A stretch of DNA of 64,000 nucleotides, taken from the NCBI RefSeq assembly GCF_024169655.1, contig NZ_JALJWV010000001.1:5066001-5130000 (forward strand), written 5' to 3'. The notes under the pieces were generated by a model that searched no databases, was not told where the DNA came from, and saw nothing but the letters and a program-made list of their open reading frames with translations. This document shows, in pieces, positions 24,337-32,939 of the stretch. Each line of letters opens with the position of its first letter. Positions within the stretch are counted from its first letter, which is position 1. The DNA is from Pseudomonas marginalis. Its GTDB lineage: Bacteria > Pseudomonadota > Gammaproteobacteria > Pseudomonadales > Pseudomonadaceae. Both the position numbers and the translations under genes were made by a program.

Positions 24337-25158
24337 ATGCTACGTTTTTTTAGCCTGTTGATGCTGCTGTGCCTGACCGTCAACGCCCACGCCGACAGCT
24401 ACATCTCCCGGACCTTGAACAAGCCGGTGCCGGGCGGTGTTGCCGTCGTCGACCTGGGCTCCTCGGCCGCCGCACCAAAAGCCACCTACCAGGGCAAGCC
24501 GGTTCTGGTGGTGAAGGAGCAGGCCAACTGGCTGGCGATTGTCGGCATTCCGCTGACGGTCAAACCGGGCAATGAACGCATCAGCAGCGGCGGGCGCAAC
24601 CTGCCGTTTATCGTCGGTTACAAGCAGTACCCGGAACAGCGCATCACCCTGAAAAACAAAAGCCAAGTCAACCCCGCCCCGGCGCAGCTCAAACGCATCG
24701 AGGCCGAGCTGGCGGTGCAGATCAAGGCTTACCGCAGTTTCAGCCCTAACCAGCCAAGCAACCTGGTGCTGGACAAGCCGGTCAACGGCCCGCTGTCGAG
24801 CAAGTTCGGCGTGCGTCGTTTTTTCAACGGCGAAGAACGCAACCCGCATTCAGGCCTGGATTTCGCCGTCCCCGCCGGCACGCCGATCAAGACCCCGGCG
24901 GCGGGCAAGGTGATCCTGGTCGGCAACTACTTCTTCAACGGCAACACGGTGTTCGTCGACCACGGCCAGGGCTTTATCAGCATGTTCTGCCATATGTCGA
25001 AGATCGACGTCAGCGTGGGCCAGCCACTGGCACGCGGCGCAGTGGTGGGCAAGGTCGGCGCGACGGGCCGCGCAACCGGGCCGCATATGCACTGGAATGT
25101 CAGCCTGAACGATGCACGGGTAGATCCGGCGATCTTTATCGGCGCGTTCCAACCTTGA
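24337..25158 (+). CDS. Periplasmic M23-family metallopeptidase
   Basis: A 273-residue secreted peptidase with signal peptide MLRFFSLLMLLCLTVNAHA. The C-terminal LytM domain has the zinc ligands in NPHSGLDFAVPAGTPI (H…D) and GPHMHWNVSLND (HxH), so the catalytic set is intact and an active peptidoglycan endopeptidase is likely rather than an EnvC-type activator. An N-terminal beta-domain precedes it. The gene directly follows xseA, a linkage common in pseudomonads. The target peptide bond is not known from sequence. Confidence 0.9.
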   Translation: MLRFFSLLMLLCLTVNAHADSYISRTLNKPVPGGVAVVDLGSSAAAPKATYQGKPVLVVKEQANWLAIVGIPLTVKPGNERISSGGRNLPFIVGYKQYPEQRITLKNKSQVNPAPAQLKRIEAELAVQIKAYRSFSPNQPSNLVLDKPVNGPLSSKFGVRRFFNGEERNPHSGLDFAVPAGTPIKTPAAGKVILVGNYFFNGNTVFVDHGQGFISMFCHMSKIDVSVGQPLARGAVVGKVGATGRATGPHMHWNVSLNDARVDPAIFIGAFQP

Positions 25159-25315
25159 ATGGCCCGATTGCGCGGCCAACAAAGGCTGCGCAATTAAAGC
25201 AAGCAAATGCTCAATCTCCAACCATAAAATCTCGTTTCCTACGCCAATAGAAGAACTTCTCTCAATTTTTCCGGACTACTTGCCATCTTTCACCTCTGGG
25301 GTTAGGGTTGAGCTT

Positions 25316-25393
25316 ATGAAAACTTCTCACACCCTCATTCTGCTCCGTCAGCACCGCAGCCTGTGCCTTGTCAGCGCACGACTGCCAGGCTGA
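25316..25393 (+). CDS. leuA leader peptide (25 residues, leucine-rich)
   Basis: A short ORF, atg at 25316 to tga at 25391-25393, encoding 25 residues that begin MKTSHTLILLRQ and end SARLPG. Six are Leu, four of them in two close groups (residues 7-10 and 16-18). It lies 88 bp upstream of leuA, the position of leucine attenuation leaders in other Proteobacteria. Downstream, aggctga (25387-25393) can pair with tctgcct (one mismatch) and ggccg with cggcc around the ccttttttc tract just before leuA. Slow Leu decoding would favour an antiterminator. The mechanism is inferred. Confidence 0.65.
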   Translation: MKTSHTLILLRQHRSLCLVSARLPG

Positions 25394-25481
25394 ATCGATC
25401 TGCCTCGTCTCCCGCTTTATCCCCAATAACAGTTCCACGGCAGGCCGCCTTTTTTCGGCCCCTACTACAAAGGATTTCCCG

Positions 25482-27161
25482 ATGAGCATGCTCAAAGACC
25501 CGTCTTCGAAGTACCGCGCGTTTCCGACCATCAATATCCCGGACCGCACCTGGCCGTCGAAAACCATCACCAGCGCGCCGATCTGGTGCAGCTCCGACCT
25601 GCGTGATGGCAACCAGTCGCTGATCGAACCCATGGATGCAGTCAAAAAGCTGCGCTTCTGGAAGACCCTGGTCGCCGTCGGCGTGAAGGAAATCGAAGCC
25701 TCGTTCCCGGCCGCTTCGCAAACCGACTTCGACTTCGTGCGCACCCTGATCGAAGGCAACCACATCCCCGAGGACACCACCATCCAGGTGCTGACCCAGG
25801 GCCGTGAAGACTTGATCGAGCGCACCTTCGAATCCCTGCGCGGCGCGAAAAAAGCCATCGTCCACCTGTACAACGCCACCTCGCCGTCCTTCCGCCGCAT
25901 CGTGTTCAACCAGGACAAGGACGGGGTCAAGGCCATCGCGGTCAACGCAGCCAAGCTGTTCGTCAAATACGCCGCCCAGCAGCCGGACACCCAGTGGACG
26001 TTCGAATACTCGCCAGAGACCTTCAGCGCCACTGAGTTGGAGTTCGCCAAGGAAGTGTGTGACGCAGTGATTGAGGTGTGGAACCCGACGCCCGAGCACA
26101 AGATGATCCTCAACCTGCCGGCCACCGTTGAATGCGCCACGCCGAACATCTATGCCGACCAGATCGAGTGGTTCGGTCGTCATATCAACCGTCGTGACAG
26201 CGTGATCATCAGCCTGCACACCCACAACGACCGTGGCACCGGCGTAGCCGCCACCGAGCTGGGCCTGATGGCAGGCGCCGACCGTGTCGAAGGCTGCCTG
26301 TTCGGCAACGGCGAGCGTACCGGTAACGTCGACCTGGTCACCGTGGCGTTGAACCTCTACACCCAGGGCGTGAACCCTGAGCTGGACTTCTCCGACATCG
26401 ACGGCGTGCGTAAAGTGGTCGAGGAGTGCAACCAGATCCAGGTGCATCCGCGCCACCCGTATGTCGGCGATCTGGTACACACCGCATTCTCCGGCTCCCA
26501 CCAGGACGCGATTCGCAAGGGCTTCGCCCAGCAAAAAACCGACGCCCTGTGGGAAGTGCCGTACTTGCCGATCGACCCGGCCGACATCGGCCGCAGCTAC
26601 GAGGCCGTGATTCGGGTGAACAGCCAGTCGGGCAAAGGCGGCATCGCCTACCTGCTGGAGCAGGAATACGGCATCAGCTTGCCGCGTCGCATGCAGATCG
26701 AGTTCAGCCAAGTGGTACAGGCCGAAACCGACCGTGTGGGCCTGGAGATGAGCGCTTCGCAGATTCACGCGCTGTTGCAGCGTGAATACCTGCAAGCCAA
26801 CACGCCGTATGCGCTGGTCAGCCATCGCCTGCAGGAAGAAAACGGCAACAGCACGGTGGAAGTGGAAGTCTCGGGCAAAGGCCAAGGCGAAACCAACCTG
26901 CGCTGGCACGGCAAGGGCAACGGTGCGCTGGAAGCACTGGTCGCCGGCCTGCCGATTGGCGTGGAGATCATGGACTACAACGAACACGCGATCGGTTCCG
27001 GCACCAACGCCAAGGCCGCGGCCTACATCGAGCTGCGAGTGAACGGCGAGCGTCCGGTGCATGGCGTGGGCATTGATGAAAACATCACCACGGCCAGCTT
27101 CAAGGCGGTGTTCAGCGCCCTGAACCGCTCGCTGAGCCAGGTGGAAGCGAAAGCGGCGTAA
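25482..27161 (+). CDS. leuA: 2-isopropylmalate synthase
   Basis: A 559-residue enzyme of the long LeuA2 type that condenses acetyl-CoA with 2-ketoisovalerate, the first step of leucine synthesis. The barrel opens with WCSSDLRDGNQSL and carries ISLHTHNDRGTGVAATELGL and the GNGERTGNVD motif. The C-terminal LeuA regulatory domain (GIDENITTASFKAVFSALNR) mediates leucine feedback. The start MSMLKDPSSKYRAFP is conserved in the family; an upstream extension to 25368 runs out of the leader region and is rejected. A leucine-rich leader peptide precedes the gene and a strong terminator follows it. Confidence 0.97.
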   Translation: MSMLKDPSSKYRAFPTINIPDRTWPSKTITSAPIWCSSDLRDGNQSLIEPMDAVKKLRFWKTLVAVGVKEIEASFPAASQTDFDFVRTLIEGNHIPEDTTIQVLTQGREDLIERTFESLRGAKKAIVHLYNATSPSFRRIVFNQDKDGVKAIAVNAAKLFVKYAAQQPDTQWTFEYSPETFSATELEFAKEVCDAVIEVWNPTPEHKMILNLPATVECATPNIYADQIEWFGRHINRRDSVIISLHTHNDRGTGVAATELGLMAGADRVEGCLFGNGERTGNVDLVTVALNLYTQGVNPELDFSDIDGVRKVVEECNQIQVHPRHPYVGDLVHTAFSGSHQDAIRKGFAQQKTDALWEVPYLPIDPADIGRSYEAVIRVNSQSGKGGIAYLLEQEYGISLPRRMQIEFSQVVQAETDRVGLEMSASQIHALLQREYLQANTPYALVSHRLQEENGNSTVEVEVSGKGQGETNLRWHGKGNGALEALVAGLPIGVEIMDYNEHAIGSGTNAKAAAYIELRVNGERPVHGVGIDENITTASFKAVFSALNRSLSQVEAKAA

Positions 27162-27178
27162 GCCTCGCTGTAATGCTG

Positions 27179-27212
27179 AAGGCCCCTGGGTGAGAACCCA
27201 GGGGCCTTTTTG
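27179..27212 (+). terminator. leuA terminator
   Basis: aaggcccctgggt / acccaggggcctt forms a perfect stem with a short gaga loop, followed by ttttt, 18 bp after the leuA stop. Confidence 0.9.
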
Positions 27213-27248
27213 TTGGGCTTTGGATGTGTGTTGTGTGTCGGGGCCTCA

Positions 27249-27331
27249 TCGCGGGCAAGCCCACTCCCACATTTCGACCGTGTTTCTATAGGAAAAACGC
27301 GGTCAAAATGTGGGAGTGGGCTTGCCCGCGA
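27249..27331. repeat. REPIN between leuA and the omega-amidase gene
   Basis: tcgcgggcaagcccactccc and its reverse complement gggagtgggcttgcccgcga face each other. The inner arms cgaccgtgttt / aaacgcggtc also pair imperfectly, so the whole unit can fold as one hairpin. Confidence 0.85.
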
Positions 27332-27341
27332 TAGCGGTCTG

Positions 27342-28133
27342 TCAGACAAATTGAAAGTTATCAGCATCCAGATTCGCCGGAAATTTGCTGCGATACGTCG
27401 CCAGTTCAGCCGCGTCCAGGCACACCTGGAACACCCCATCCGCCTCCCCCGCACTCAGCAGGTTCTCACCCTGGAAATCCAGCACCTGGCTATCTCCGGT
27501 ATAGACAAAGCCCTTGCCGTCCGTGCCCACCCGATTCACCGCCGCCACATAACACAGGTTCTCGATCGCACGCGCCGGCAGCAACCGGTTCCAATGCTGG
27601 CGTCGCGCCCCTGGCCAGTTGGCGGTGTACAGCAGCAGATCGGTGTCCTGGGCATCACGACTCCACACCGGAAAGCGCAGGTCGTAGCAAATCAATGGGC
27701 GAATACGCCAGCCCTTTATCTCGAACTGCACCTGGCGCTCGCCGGGCGTGTAGTGATTGTGCTCGCCGGCCATGCGGAACAGATGGCGTTTGTCGTAATG
27801 CAGCACCTCGCCATCCGGCCGCGCCCATAACAGGCGGTTGCGATGGCTACCGTCGGCGGCCTGGATAATCACACTGCCGGTGATCACCGCGTTGTACTTC
27901 GCCGCCTGGGCCTGGAGCCAGCGATGGGTCGGGCCATTTTCCGGTTCGGCCAGGGTGGCCGAGTCCATGGAAAAACCGGTGGTGAACATCTCCGGCAGGA
28001 TGATCAGATCAGCGCCCCGGGCCTGCTCCAGCAACAATTCGAAGTGATCGAGGTTGGCCTGGCGGTCGTGCCAGGCCAGGCTGGTCTGGACCAGGGCGAT
28101 GTTCAGGTCGGGCAGTGTATTCAGATCACGCAT
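27342..28133 (-). CDS. Omega-amidase / carbon-nitrogen hydrolase (YafV-like)
   Basis: A 263-residue cytosolic nitrilase-superfamily enzyme. The catalytic triad is visible as Glu in LIILPEMFTTGFSMD, Lys in HYDKRHLFRMAGE and Cys in PLICYDLRFPVWSR. These motifs fit the YafV/Nit2 omega-amidases, which hydrolyse 2-oxoglutaramate and 2-oxosuccinamate. The start MRDLNTLPDLN overlaps the end of the upstream aminotransferase gene by 13 bp, so translation is coupled. Together they would transaminate glutamine with a keto acid such as the methionine-salvage product and then release ammonia from the amide. Confidence 0.88.
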   Translation of the reverse strand: MRDLNTLPDLNIALVQTSLAWHDRQANLDHFELLLEQARGADLIILPEMFTTGFSMDSATLAEPENGPTHRWLQAQAAKYNAVITGSVIIQAADGSHRNRLLWARPDGEVLHYDKRHLFRMAGEHNHYTPGERQVQFEIKGWRIRPLICYDLRFPVWSRDAQDTDLLLYTANWPGARRQHWNRLLPARAIENLCYVAAVNRVGTDGKGFVYTGDSQVLDFQGENLLSAGEADGVFQVCLDAAELATYRSKFPANLDADNFQFV

Positions 28134-29269
28134 AGTTTTTCGGCTGCTTGTTGCAGCGTCTCCTCGCGTTTGGCAAAGCACAGGCGCACCAGGCGCTGGC
28201 CTTGGGGTGGGTGCTGGTAGAACACCGAAACCGGGATTGTTGCCACCCCGTGCTCGCGGGTCATCCACAAGGACATGGCGACGTCATCCAGGTCCGGGCG
28301 AATCGCTGAGTAATCCACCAGTTGGAAGTAAGTGCCGGTGACCCGATTAAAGCTGAAACGCGACGGCGTCAACAGGTCGCAGAACAGGTCGCGCTTGGCC
28401 TGGTAAAAGGCCGGCAATTCTTCGACGTGTTCCGGGTGCTCAGCCATGAAATCGGCCAACGCGTACTGCAACGGGGTCACGCCGCAGAAGTTGACATATT
28501 GATGCACCTTACGCAATTCGGCGGTCAAGGCCGGGGGCGCGACCACGTAGCCGGTTTTCCAGCCGGTGACGTGGTAGGTCTTGCCGAAGGAGCTGACCAC
28601 GAACGCACGTTGATACAGCTCTTCGTGGGCCAGCACGCTGACGTGGGGCACACCATCAAACACCAGGTGTTCGTAGACCTCGTCGCTGACCAGGTAGATA
28701 TCGCGATCGCGGATCAAGGCCGCCAACAGGTCCAGCTCGGCGCGGCTGATCAGTGCGCCGGTGGGGTTATGCGGCGTGTTCAGGATGATCATGCGCGTGC
28801 GCGCAGATAACGCAGCCTGAATCTTTTCAAAGTCGAGGGTGAAGTTTTTCAGGTTCAGTTGCACGTGCACGCAACGACCGCCGGCCAACTCGACCGAGGG
28901 CTCATAGCTGTCGTAGCACGGGTCGAATACGATGACTTCGTCGCCGCTGCGAATCACCGCCTGAATCGCGCAGAAAATTGCCGCAGTGGCGCCTGGGGTG
29001 ATGGTCACTTCGCTGTCGGGGCTGACCGTGGCGCCATAGCTGCGAGCGATCTTGGCCGCCACTTGCTGGCGCAGGGCCGGCAGGCCGGTCATCGGCGCGT
29101 ATTGGTTATGGCCGCTGGCAACATGCTTGCCCACGGCATCGAGCAAGCCCTGTGGGCCATTAAAATCGGGGAAACCCTGGGACAGGTTAAGCGCGCCGGT
29201 CTCGGCAGCGAGTTGCGACATGGTGGTGAAAATGGTCGTGCCGACATTTGGCAGCTTGCTGTTGATCAT
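28121..29269 (-). CDS. Methionine/glutamine aminotransferase (YbdL-like, class I/II)
   Basis: A 382-residue PLP enzyme of fold type I. It has NLSQGFPDFNGPQ near the N terminus, ILNTPHNPTGA, LVSDEVYEHLVFD and the PLP lysine in SSFGKTYHVTGWKTGY. The family covers YbdL methionine aminotransferase and kynurenine/glutamine transaminase K. Its overlap with the omega-amidase gene supports glutamine-dependent transamination of 2-oxo-4-methylthiobutyrate. The exact amino donor cannot be read from sequence. Confidence 0.88.
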   Translation of the reverse strand: MINSKLPNVGTTIFTTMSQLAAETGALNLSQGFPDFNGPQGLLDAVGKHVASGHNQYAPMTGLPALRQQVAAKIARSYGATVSPDSEVTITPGATAAIFCAIQAVIRSGDEVIVFDPCYDSYEPSVELAGGRCVHVQLNLKNFTLDFEKIQAALSARTRMIILNTPHNPTGALISRAELDLLAALIRDRDIYLVSDEVYEHLVFDGVPHVSVLAHEELYQRAFVVSSFGKTYHVTGWKTGYVVAPPALTAELRKVHQYVNFCGVTPLQYALADFMAEHPEHVEELPAFYQAKRDLFCDLLTPSRFSFNRVTGTYFQLVDYSAIRPDLDDVAMSLWMTREHGVATIPVSVFYQHPPQGQRLVRLCFAKREETLQQAAEKLCVI

Positions 29270-29344
29270 CGGTGGCCCCTGCAGGTGAGCCCCAAGTTTT
29301 AAGCTGCCAATTGCATCGGGTCAAGGCGCAAACCACCGCGCACA

Positions 29345-29371
29345 AAAAAGGGCTCGTAAAGAGCCCTTTTT
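29345..29371. terminator. Terminator after der
   Basis: aaaagggctc / gagcccttttt with a gtaaa loop has A and T runs on both sides. It ends the der transcript on the minus strand, 13 bp past its stop. The aminotransferase gene starts on the same strand beyond it, so it insulates the two units. Confidence 0.8.
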
Positions 29372-29383
29372 GCGAGGTCGGAA

Positions 29384-30853
29384 TCAGCGCTTGTCGCGGC
29401 GCTTCTTGTCGGCCTTCTTGTGGTGAGTCATCAAACGACGCTTCTTGTTCACCTGACGGTCAGTCAGTGTGTTCTTGTTGCCTTCGTATGGGTTCTCGCC
29501 ACCCTTGAACTCGATACGGATCGGCGTACCGACCAGCTTCAAGACACGGCGGTAGGTGTTTTCCAGGTAACGCACGTAGGACTTGGGTACCTTCTCGATC
29601 TGATTACCGTGGATCACGATAATCGGCGGGTTGGCACCACCCAAGTGGGCGTAACGCAGTTTGATCCGGCGGTTGTTGACCATCGGCGGTGCGTGCTCGC
29701 CGACCGCGTCTTCCAGGATCTGGGTCAGACGGTTGGTCGGCCAGCGGGTCACTGCGGACTTGAACGAGTTCTGTACGGACGCGTAGAGGTTGCCCACACC
29801 GGTGCCGTGCAGTGCCGAGATAAAGTGGATATCGGCAAACTCGACGAAGAACAGGCGACGCTGCAGTTCGATCTTGACGAAATCGCGCTCGCTCGGCGTC
29901 ATGCCGTCCCACTTGTTGATCGCGATCACCAGGGCCCGACCGGCTTCCAGGGCGAAGCCCAGCAGGTTGAGGTCGTGGTCCACCACGCCTTCGCGGGCGT
30001 CCATCACGAAGATCACCACGTTGGCGTCTTTGATCGCCTGCAGGGTTTTCACCACGGAGAACTTTTCAACTTCCTCGTGGATCTTGCCGCGCTTGCGCAC
30101 ACCGGCGGTGTCGATCAGCGTGTACTTCTCGTCGTTACGCTCGAACGGGATGTAGATACTGTCGCGGGTGGTGCCGGGCTGGTCGTACACGATGACACGG
30201 TCTTCACCGAGCATGCGGTTGACCAGGGTCGACTTGCCGACGTTGGGGCGGCCGATGATGGCGATCTTGATACCATCTTTTTCGCTCGGGCCAGGAATGC
30301 GCTTGGCTTCCTCACCTTCGGCGACGACCTCTTCTTCGCCCTCTTCTTCCTCGGCGTCATCCTTAGGGAAGTCGCGCAGGGCGATCTCCAACATCTGGGT
30401 GATGCCACGACCGTGGGCGCCGGCGATCGGAATCGCATCGCCCAGGCCCATCGGGCTGAATTCGGCACGGGCCATTTCAGGATCGATGTTGTCGATCTTG
30501 TTGGCCACCACGTAGGAACGCTTGTTGCGCTTGCGCAGGTGCTCGCCGATCATCTGGTCGGCAGCGGTGTAGCCCGCGCGGGCGTCCACCAGGAACAACA
30601 CGACATCGGCTTCTTCAATGGCCAGCAGCGACTGCTCGGCCATCTTTTCGTCCATGCCATGCTCATCACCGGAGATACCACCGGTGTCGACAATAATGTA
30701 GGAGCGCCCTTGCCACTTTGCCTCACCGTATTGGCGATCACGGGTCAAACCGGACAAGTCGCCGACAATGGCGTCGCGAGTCCTGGTCAGGCGGTTGAAC
30801 AAGGTGGACTTGCCGACGTTAGGTCGGCCCACCAGGGCGATTACGGGAACCAT
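29384..30853 (-). CDS. der: Ribosome biogenesis GTPase Der (EngA)
   Basis: A 489-residue GTPase with two tandem G domains needed for 50S subunit assembly. The first P-loop is ALVGRPNVGKSTLFNR at the N terminus and the second, IIGRPNVGKSTLVNRM, lies near residue 200. Each has a DTxG switch (IVDTGGISG; LIDTAGVRKRG) and NKxD motifs (NKID, NKWD). The linker is acidic (EEEEGEEEVV). A C-terminal KH-like domain ends in a Lys/Arg-rich tail (HHKKADKKRRDKR). Start MVPVIALVG is chosen over four extra residues. It is the last gene of the hisS-yfgM-bamB-der series. Confidence 0.97.
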   Translation of the reverse strand: MVPVIALVGRPNVGKSTLFNRLTRTRDAIVGDLSGLTRDRQYGEAKWQGRSYIIVDTGGISGDEHGMDEKMAEQSLLAIEEADVVLFLVDARAGYTAADQMIGEHLRKRNKRSYVVANKIDNIDPEMARAEFSPMGLGDAIPIAGAHGRGITQMLEIALRDFPKDDAEEEEGEEEVVAEGEEAKRIPGPSEKDGIKIAIIGRPNVGKSTLVNRMLGEDRVIVYDQPGTTRDSIYIPFERNDEKYTLIDTAGVRKRGKIHEEVEKFSVVKTLQAIKDANVVIFVMDAREGVVDHDLNLLGFALEAGRALVIAINKWDGMTPSERDFVKIELQRRLFFVEFADIHFISALHGTGVGNLYASVQNSFKSAVTRWPTNRLTQILEDAVGEHAPPMVNNRRIKLRYAHLGGANPPIIVIHGNQIEKVPKSYVRYLENTYRRVLKLVGTPIRIEFKGGENPYEGNKNTLTDRQVNKKRRLMTHHKKADKKRRDKR

Positions 30854-30887
30854 GCGGCTCTCCACTTCGTTATTTCAGAAAATACAA

Positions 30888-30911
30888 AAGCCGCTGCAAG
30901 GCAGCGGCTGG
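30888..30911 (-). terminator. Terminator after bamB
   Basis: On the minus strand AGCCGCTGC-CTT-GCAGCGGCTTTTG forms a stem followed by T-rich sequence. It lies between bamB and der, so part of the transcription stops before der. Confidence 0.75.
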
Positions 30912-30961
30912 TGCTCGGGGCGGCATTTGAAATGCCACATACCCTGCCCGACACTGGTTCC

Positions 30962-31060
30962 TGTAGGAGCGAGCTTGCTCGCGAAAAACCTGAGGACGCC
31001 GCGTTTATCCAGAAACCCGCGTGAGCGTTGACGTCCTTCGCGAGCAAGCTCGCTCCTACA
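30962..31060. repeat. REPIN between bamB and der
   Basis: tgtaggagcgagcttgctcg and its exact reverse complement cgagcaagctcgctcctaca bound a spacer of about 60 bp that also contains imperfect internal pairing (gaggacgc / gacgtcc). It is of the same class as the element at 20361-20466, and the spacers share 'cgcgttta..cag' and 'agcgttgacg', so the two are closely related copies. Confidence 0.9.
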
Positions 31061-31112
31061 TTAAGCAATGAAGCAGGGCCGCCTGGGGGTAACCCCAAGC
31101 ATAGTCAAACCT

Positions 31113-32264
31113 TTACTTGATGGTCAGGGCTTCCAGCTTGCCGCTGTTGCCAAACACATAAAGCATGTTACCCACGACCAGCGGACGCGCACGCAGGCCG
31201 TCACTGTCGATGCGCTCGCGACCCACAAAACGACCGTCAACCTGACTCAGCAGGTGCAGGTAACCTTCGAAGTCGCCTACCGCTACGTAGCTGGAGAACA
31301 CTTCCGGTGCCGACAGTTGACGGCGGGCCAGAGAGTCGTTGCTCCACAGCGCAGTGGTGGAACGTTCGTCGACACTTTCAACGGTGCCAGACGACAGACT
31401 TACGTAGACGCTGCCAAACCCTTGGGCGACACCGGCGTAGCTGGAAGCATCACGCTGCCAGTTGACGCGGCCGCTTTGCAGGTCCAGTGCCGCGACACGG
31501 CCCTGGTAGGTAGCGACGTAGAGGGTTTCGCCGGACAGCAGCAAGCCACCGTCGATGTCGACGACGCGATCCAGTTCCGAACGACCTTGCGGGATGGCCA
31601 CACGCGTTTCCCAGATCGGCACGCCGTTCTGGGTATTCAGGGCGACCACTTTACCGGTCGACAGGCCTGCAACGGCCAGATTATTGGTCACAACCGGACC
31701 ACTGGTACCGCGCAGGGTCAGCACCGCAGGGGTGCTGTCGTACAGCCAGCGCTGTGCGCCGGTGCTGGCGTCGAGGCCGATCACACGGTCGTCCTGGGTT
31801 TGCACCACGACGATGTCGCCGTTGGTGGCAGGCGGTGCGAGGACTTCACTGGTCACGCGAGCGCGCCATTTCTCTTCACCGGTGCTGGAGTCCAGCGCCA
31901 CGACTTCGCCTTTGAGCGTGCCGAGCATGACCATGCCGTAACCCACGCCGACGGCGCCGGATACAGGCAGTTCGAGGTCTTTCTTCCACTTCACGTCGCC
32001 GTTCATGCGATCCATGGAGATCACCACGCCGGTCACGTCAGCGGCCACAATGTTGTCACCGTCGATTGCCGGTACCAACATGTTGTAGGTTTCGCCCTGA
32101 CCGTCACCGATGGAGCGGCTCCATTGCTTTTGCAGGACCACTTCTTCCTTGAAGCTGGTCAGCTCGGCCGGAGGCAGTTCTTTTTTACTGTTGCTGCTGC
32201 AACCCGCGGCCAGAACGGCCAGAGCCAGCAATGCTGCATGTTTCCAACGGATCACGTCACGCAT
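31113..32264 (-). CDS. bamB: Outer-membrane assembly lipoprotein BamB
   Basis: A 383-residue periplasmic lipoprotein of the BAM complex, which inserts beta-barrel proteins. The signal peptide ends in lipobox LAAGCSS. The mature part is an eight-bladed PQQ-like beta-propeller with repeated blade motifs (VVALDSSTGEEKWRARV, VIGLDASTGAQRWLYD, VVALNTQNGVPIWETRV, VAALDLQSGRVNWQRD). Start MRDVIRWKHA gives a proper signal sequence; an upstream extension is rejected. It overlaps the yfgM stop by 8 bp and is in the conserved hisS-yfgM-bamB-der order. Confidence 0.95.
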   Translation of the reverse strand: MRDVIRWKHAALLALAVLAAGCSSNSKKELPPAELTSFKEEVVLQKQWSRSIGDGQGETYNMLVPAIDGDNIVAADVTGVVISMDRMNGDVKWKKDLELPVSGAVGVGYGMVMLGTLKGEVVALDSSTGEEKWRARVTSEVLAPPATNGDIVVVQTQDDRVIGLDASTGAQRWLYDSTPAVLTLRGTSGPVVTNNLAVAGLSTGKVVALNTQNGVPIWETRVAIPQGRSELDRVVDIDGGLLLSGETLYVATYQGRVAALDLQSGRVNWQRDASSYAGVAQGFGSVYVSLSSGTVESVDERSTTALWSNDSLARRQLSAPEVFSSYVAVGDFEGYLHLLSQVDGRFVGRERIDSDGLRARPLVVGNMLYVFGNSGKLEALTIK

Positions 32265-32898
32265 CCCCTTTGGCCAAGTCGTCGAGCTTGATTTGTAAGC
32301 CACCGACCGCTGCTTCATCAGACAGCGCCGCCTTGGCTTTTTGGTACGCAGCATTGGCTTCGTCGGTACGACCCAATTGGACCAACAGGTCGCCCTTGAG
32401 CTCTTCGCGAGTGGCTACAAATGCCTTGTCAGCATCGCCGTCGAGCAGTTTGAGTGCTTCGTCGGCCTTGTTCTGTGCCGCCAATACCTGAGCCAGGCGC
32501 TGACGTGCGATTTCACCCAGGGTCGGGTTGGTCGGCTTGTCGGCGATGGCCTTCAGTTCGGTGACTGCATCATCCAGCTTGCCGGTGTCGACCGCGACTT
32601 TCGCGACGAACAGGCTGCCGTATTGGGCGTAGGTGCTACCGCCAAATTCGCTCTTGAGCTTACCAGCCAGGTCTGCCACTTGCGCAGGATCGGGCTTGCC
32701 GCTCGGCGTCAGCGTGGTTTCCAGCAATTGCTGATAGAGGATCGAGGCGCCTTGGGACTGGTTGGCCTGATACTTGTGCCAGGCTTGCCAGCCGAACACT
32801 ACCACTAAAGCCAGCAGGCCACCGGTAACCAGGGGCTTGCCGTTACGCTGCCACCAGTCCTTGAACTCGGCCAACTGCTCATCTTCAGTACTCGACAC
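32257..32898 (-). CDS. yfgM: YfgM-family periplasmic chaperone-like TPR protein
   Basis: A 213-residue inner-membrane-anchored protein. It has a short cytosolic N terminus (EDEQLAEFKDWWQRNGKPL), one membrane segment (about residues 24-41, VTGGLLALVVVFGWQAW) and a periplasmic TPR-like domain (AVTELKAIADKPTNPTLGEI, DEALKLLDGDADKAF). In E. coli YfgM is an ancillary subunit of the SecYEG translocon that works with PpiD. The start codon is GTG behind a good aaggag. Coupled to bamB by overlap and to hisS upstream. Confidence 0.92.
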   Translation of the reverse strand: MSSTEDEQLAEFKDWWQRNGKPLVTGGLLALVVVFGWQAWHKYQANQSQGASILYQQLLETTLTPSGKPDPAQVADLAGKLKSEFGGSTYAQYGSLFVAKVAVDTGKLDDAVTELKAIADKPTNPTLGEIARQRLAQVLAAQNKADEALKLLDGDADKAFVATREELKGDLLVQLGRTDEANAAYQKAKAALSDEAAVGGLQIKLDDLAKGDA

Positions 32899-32939
32899 CC
32901 CAACACTCCTTAATCGCTAAATTCGGCTGTTCGACAGCT

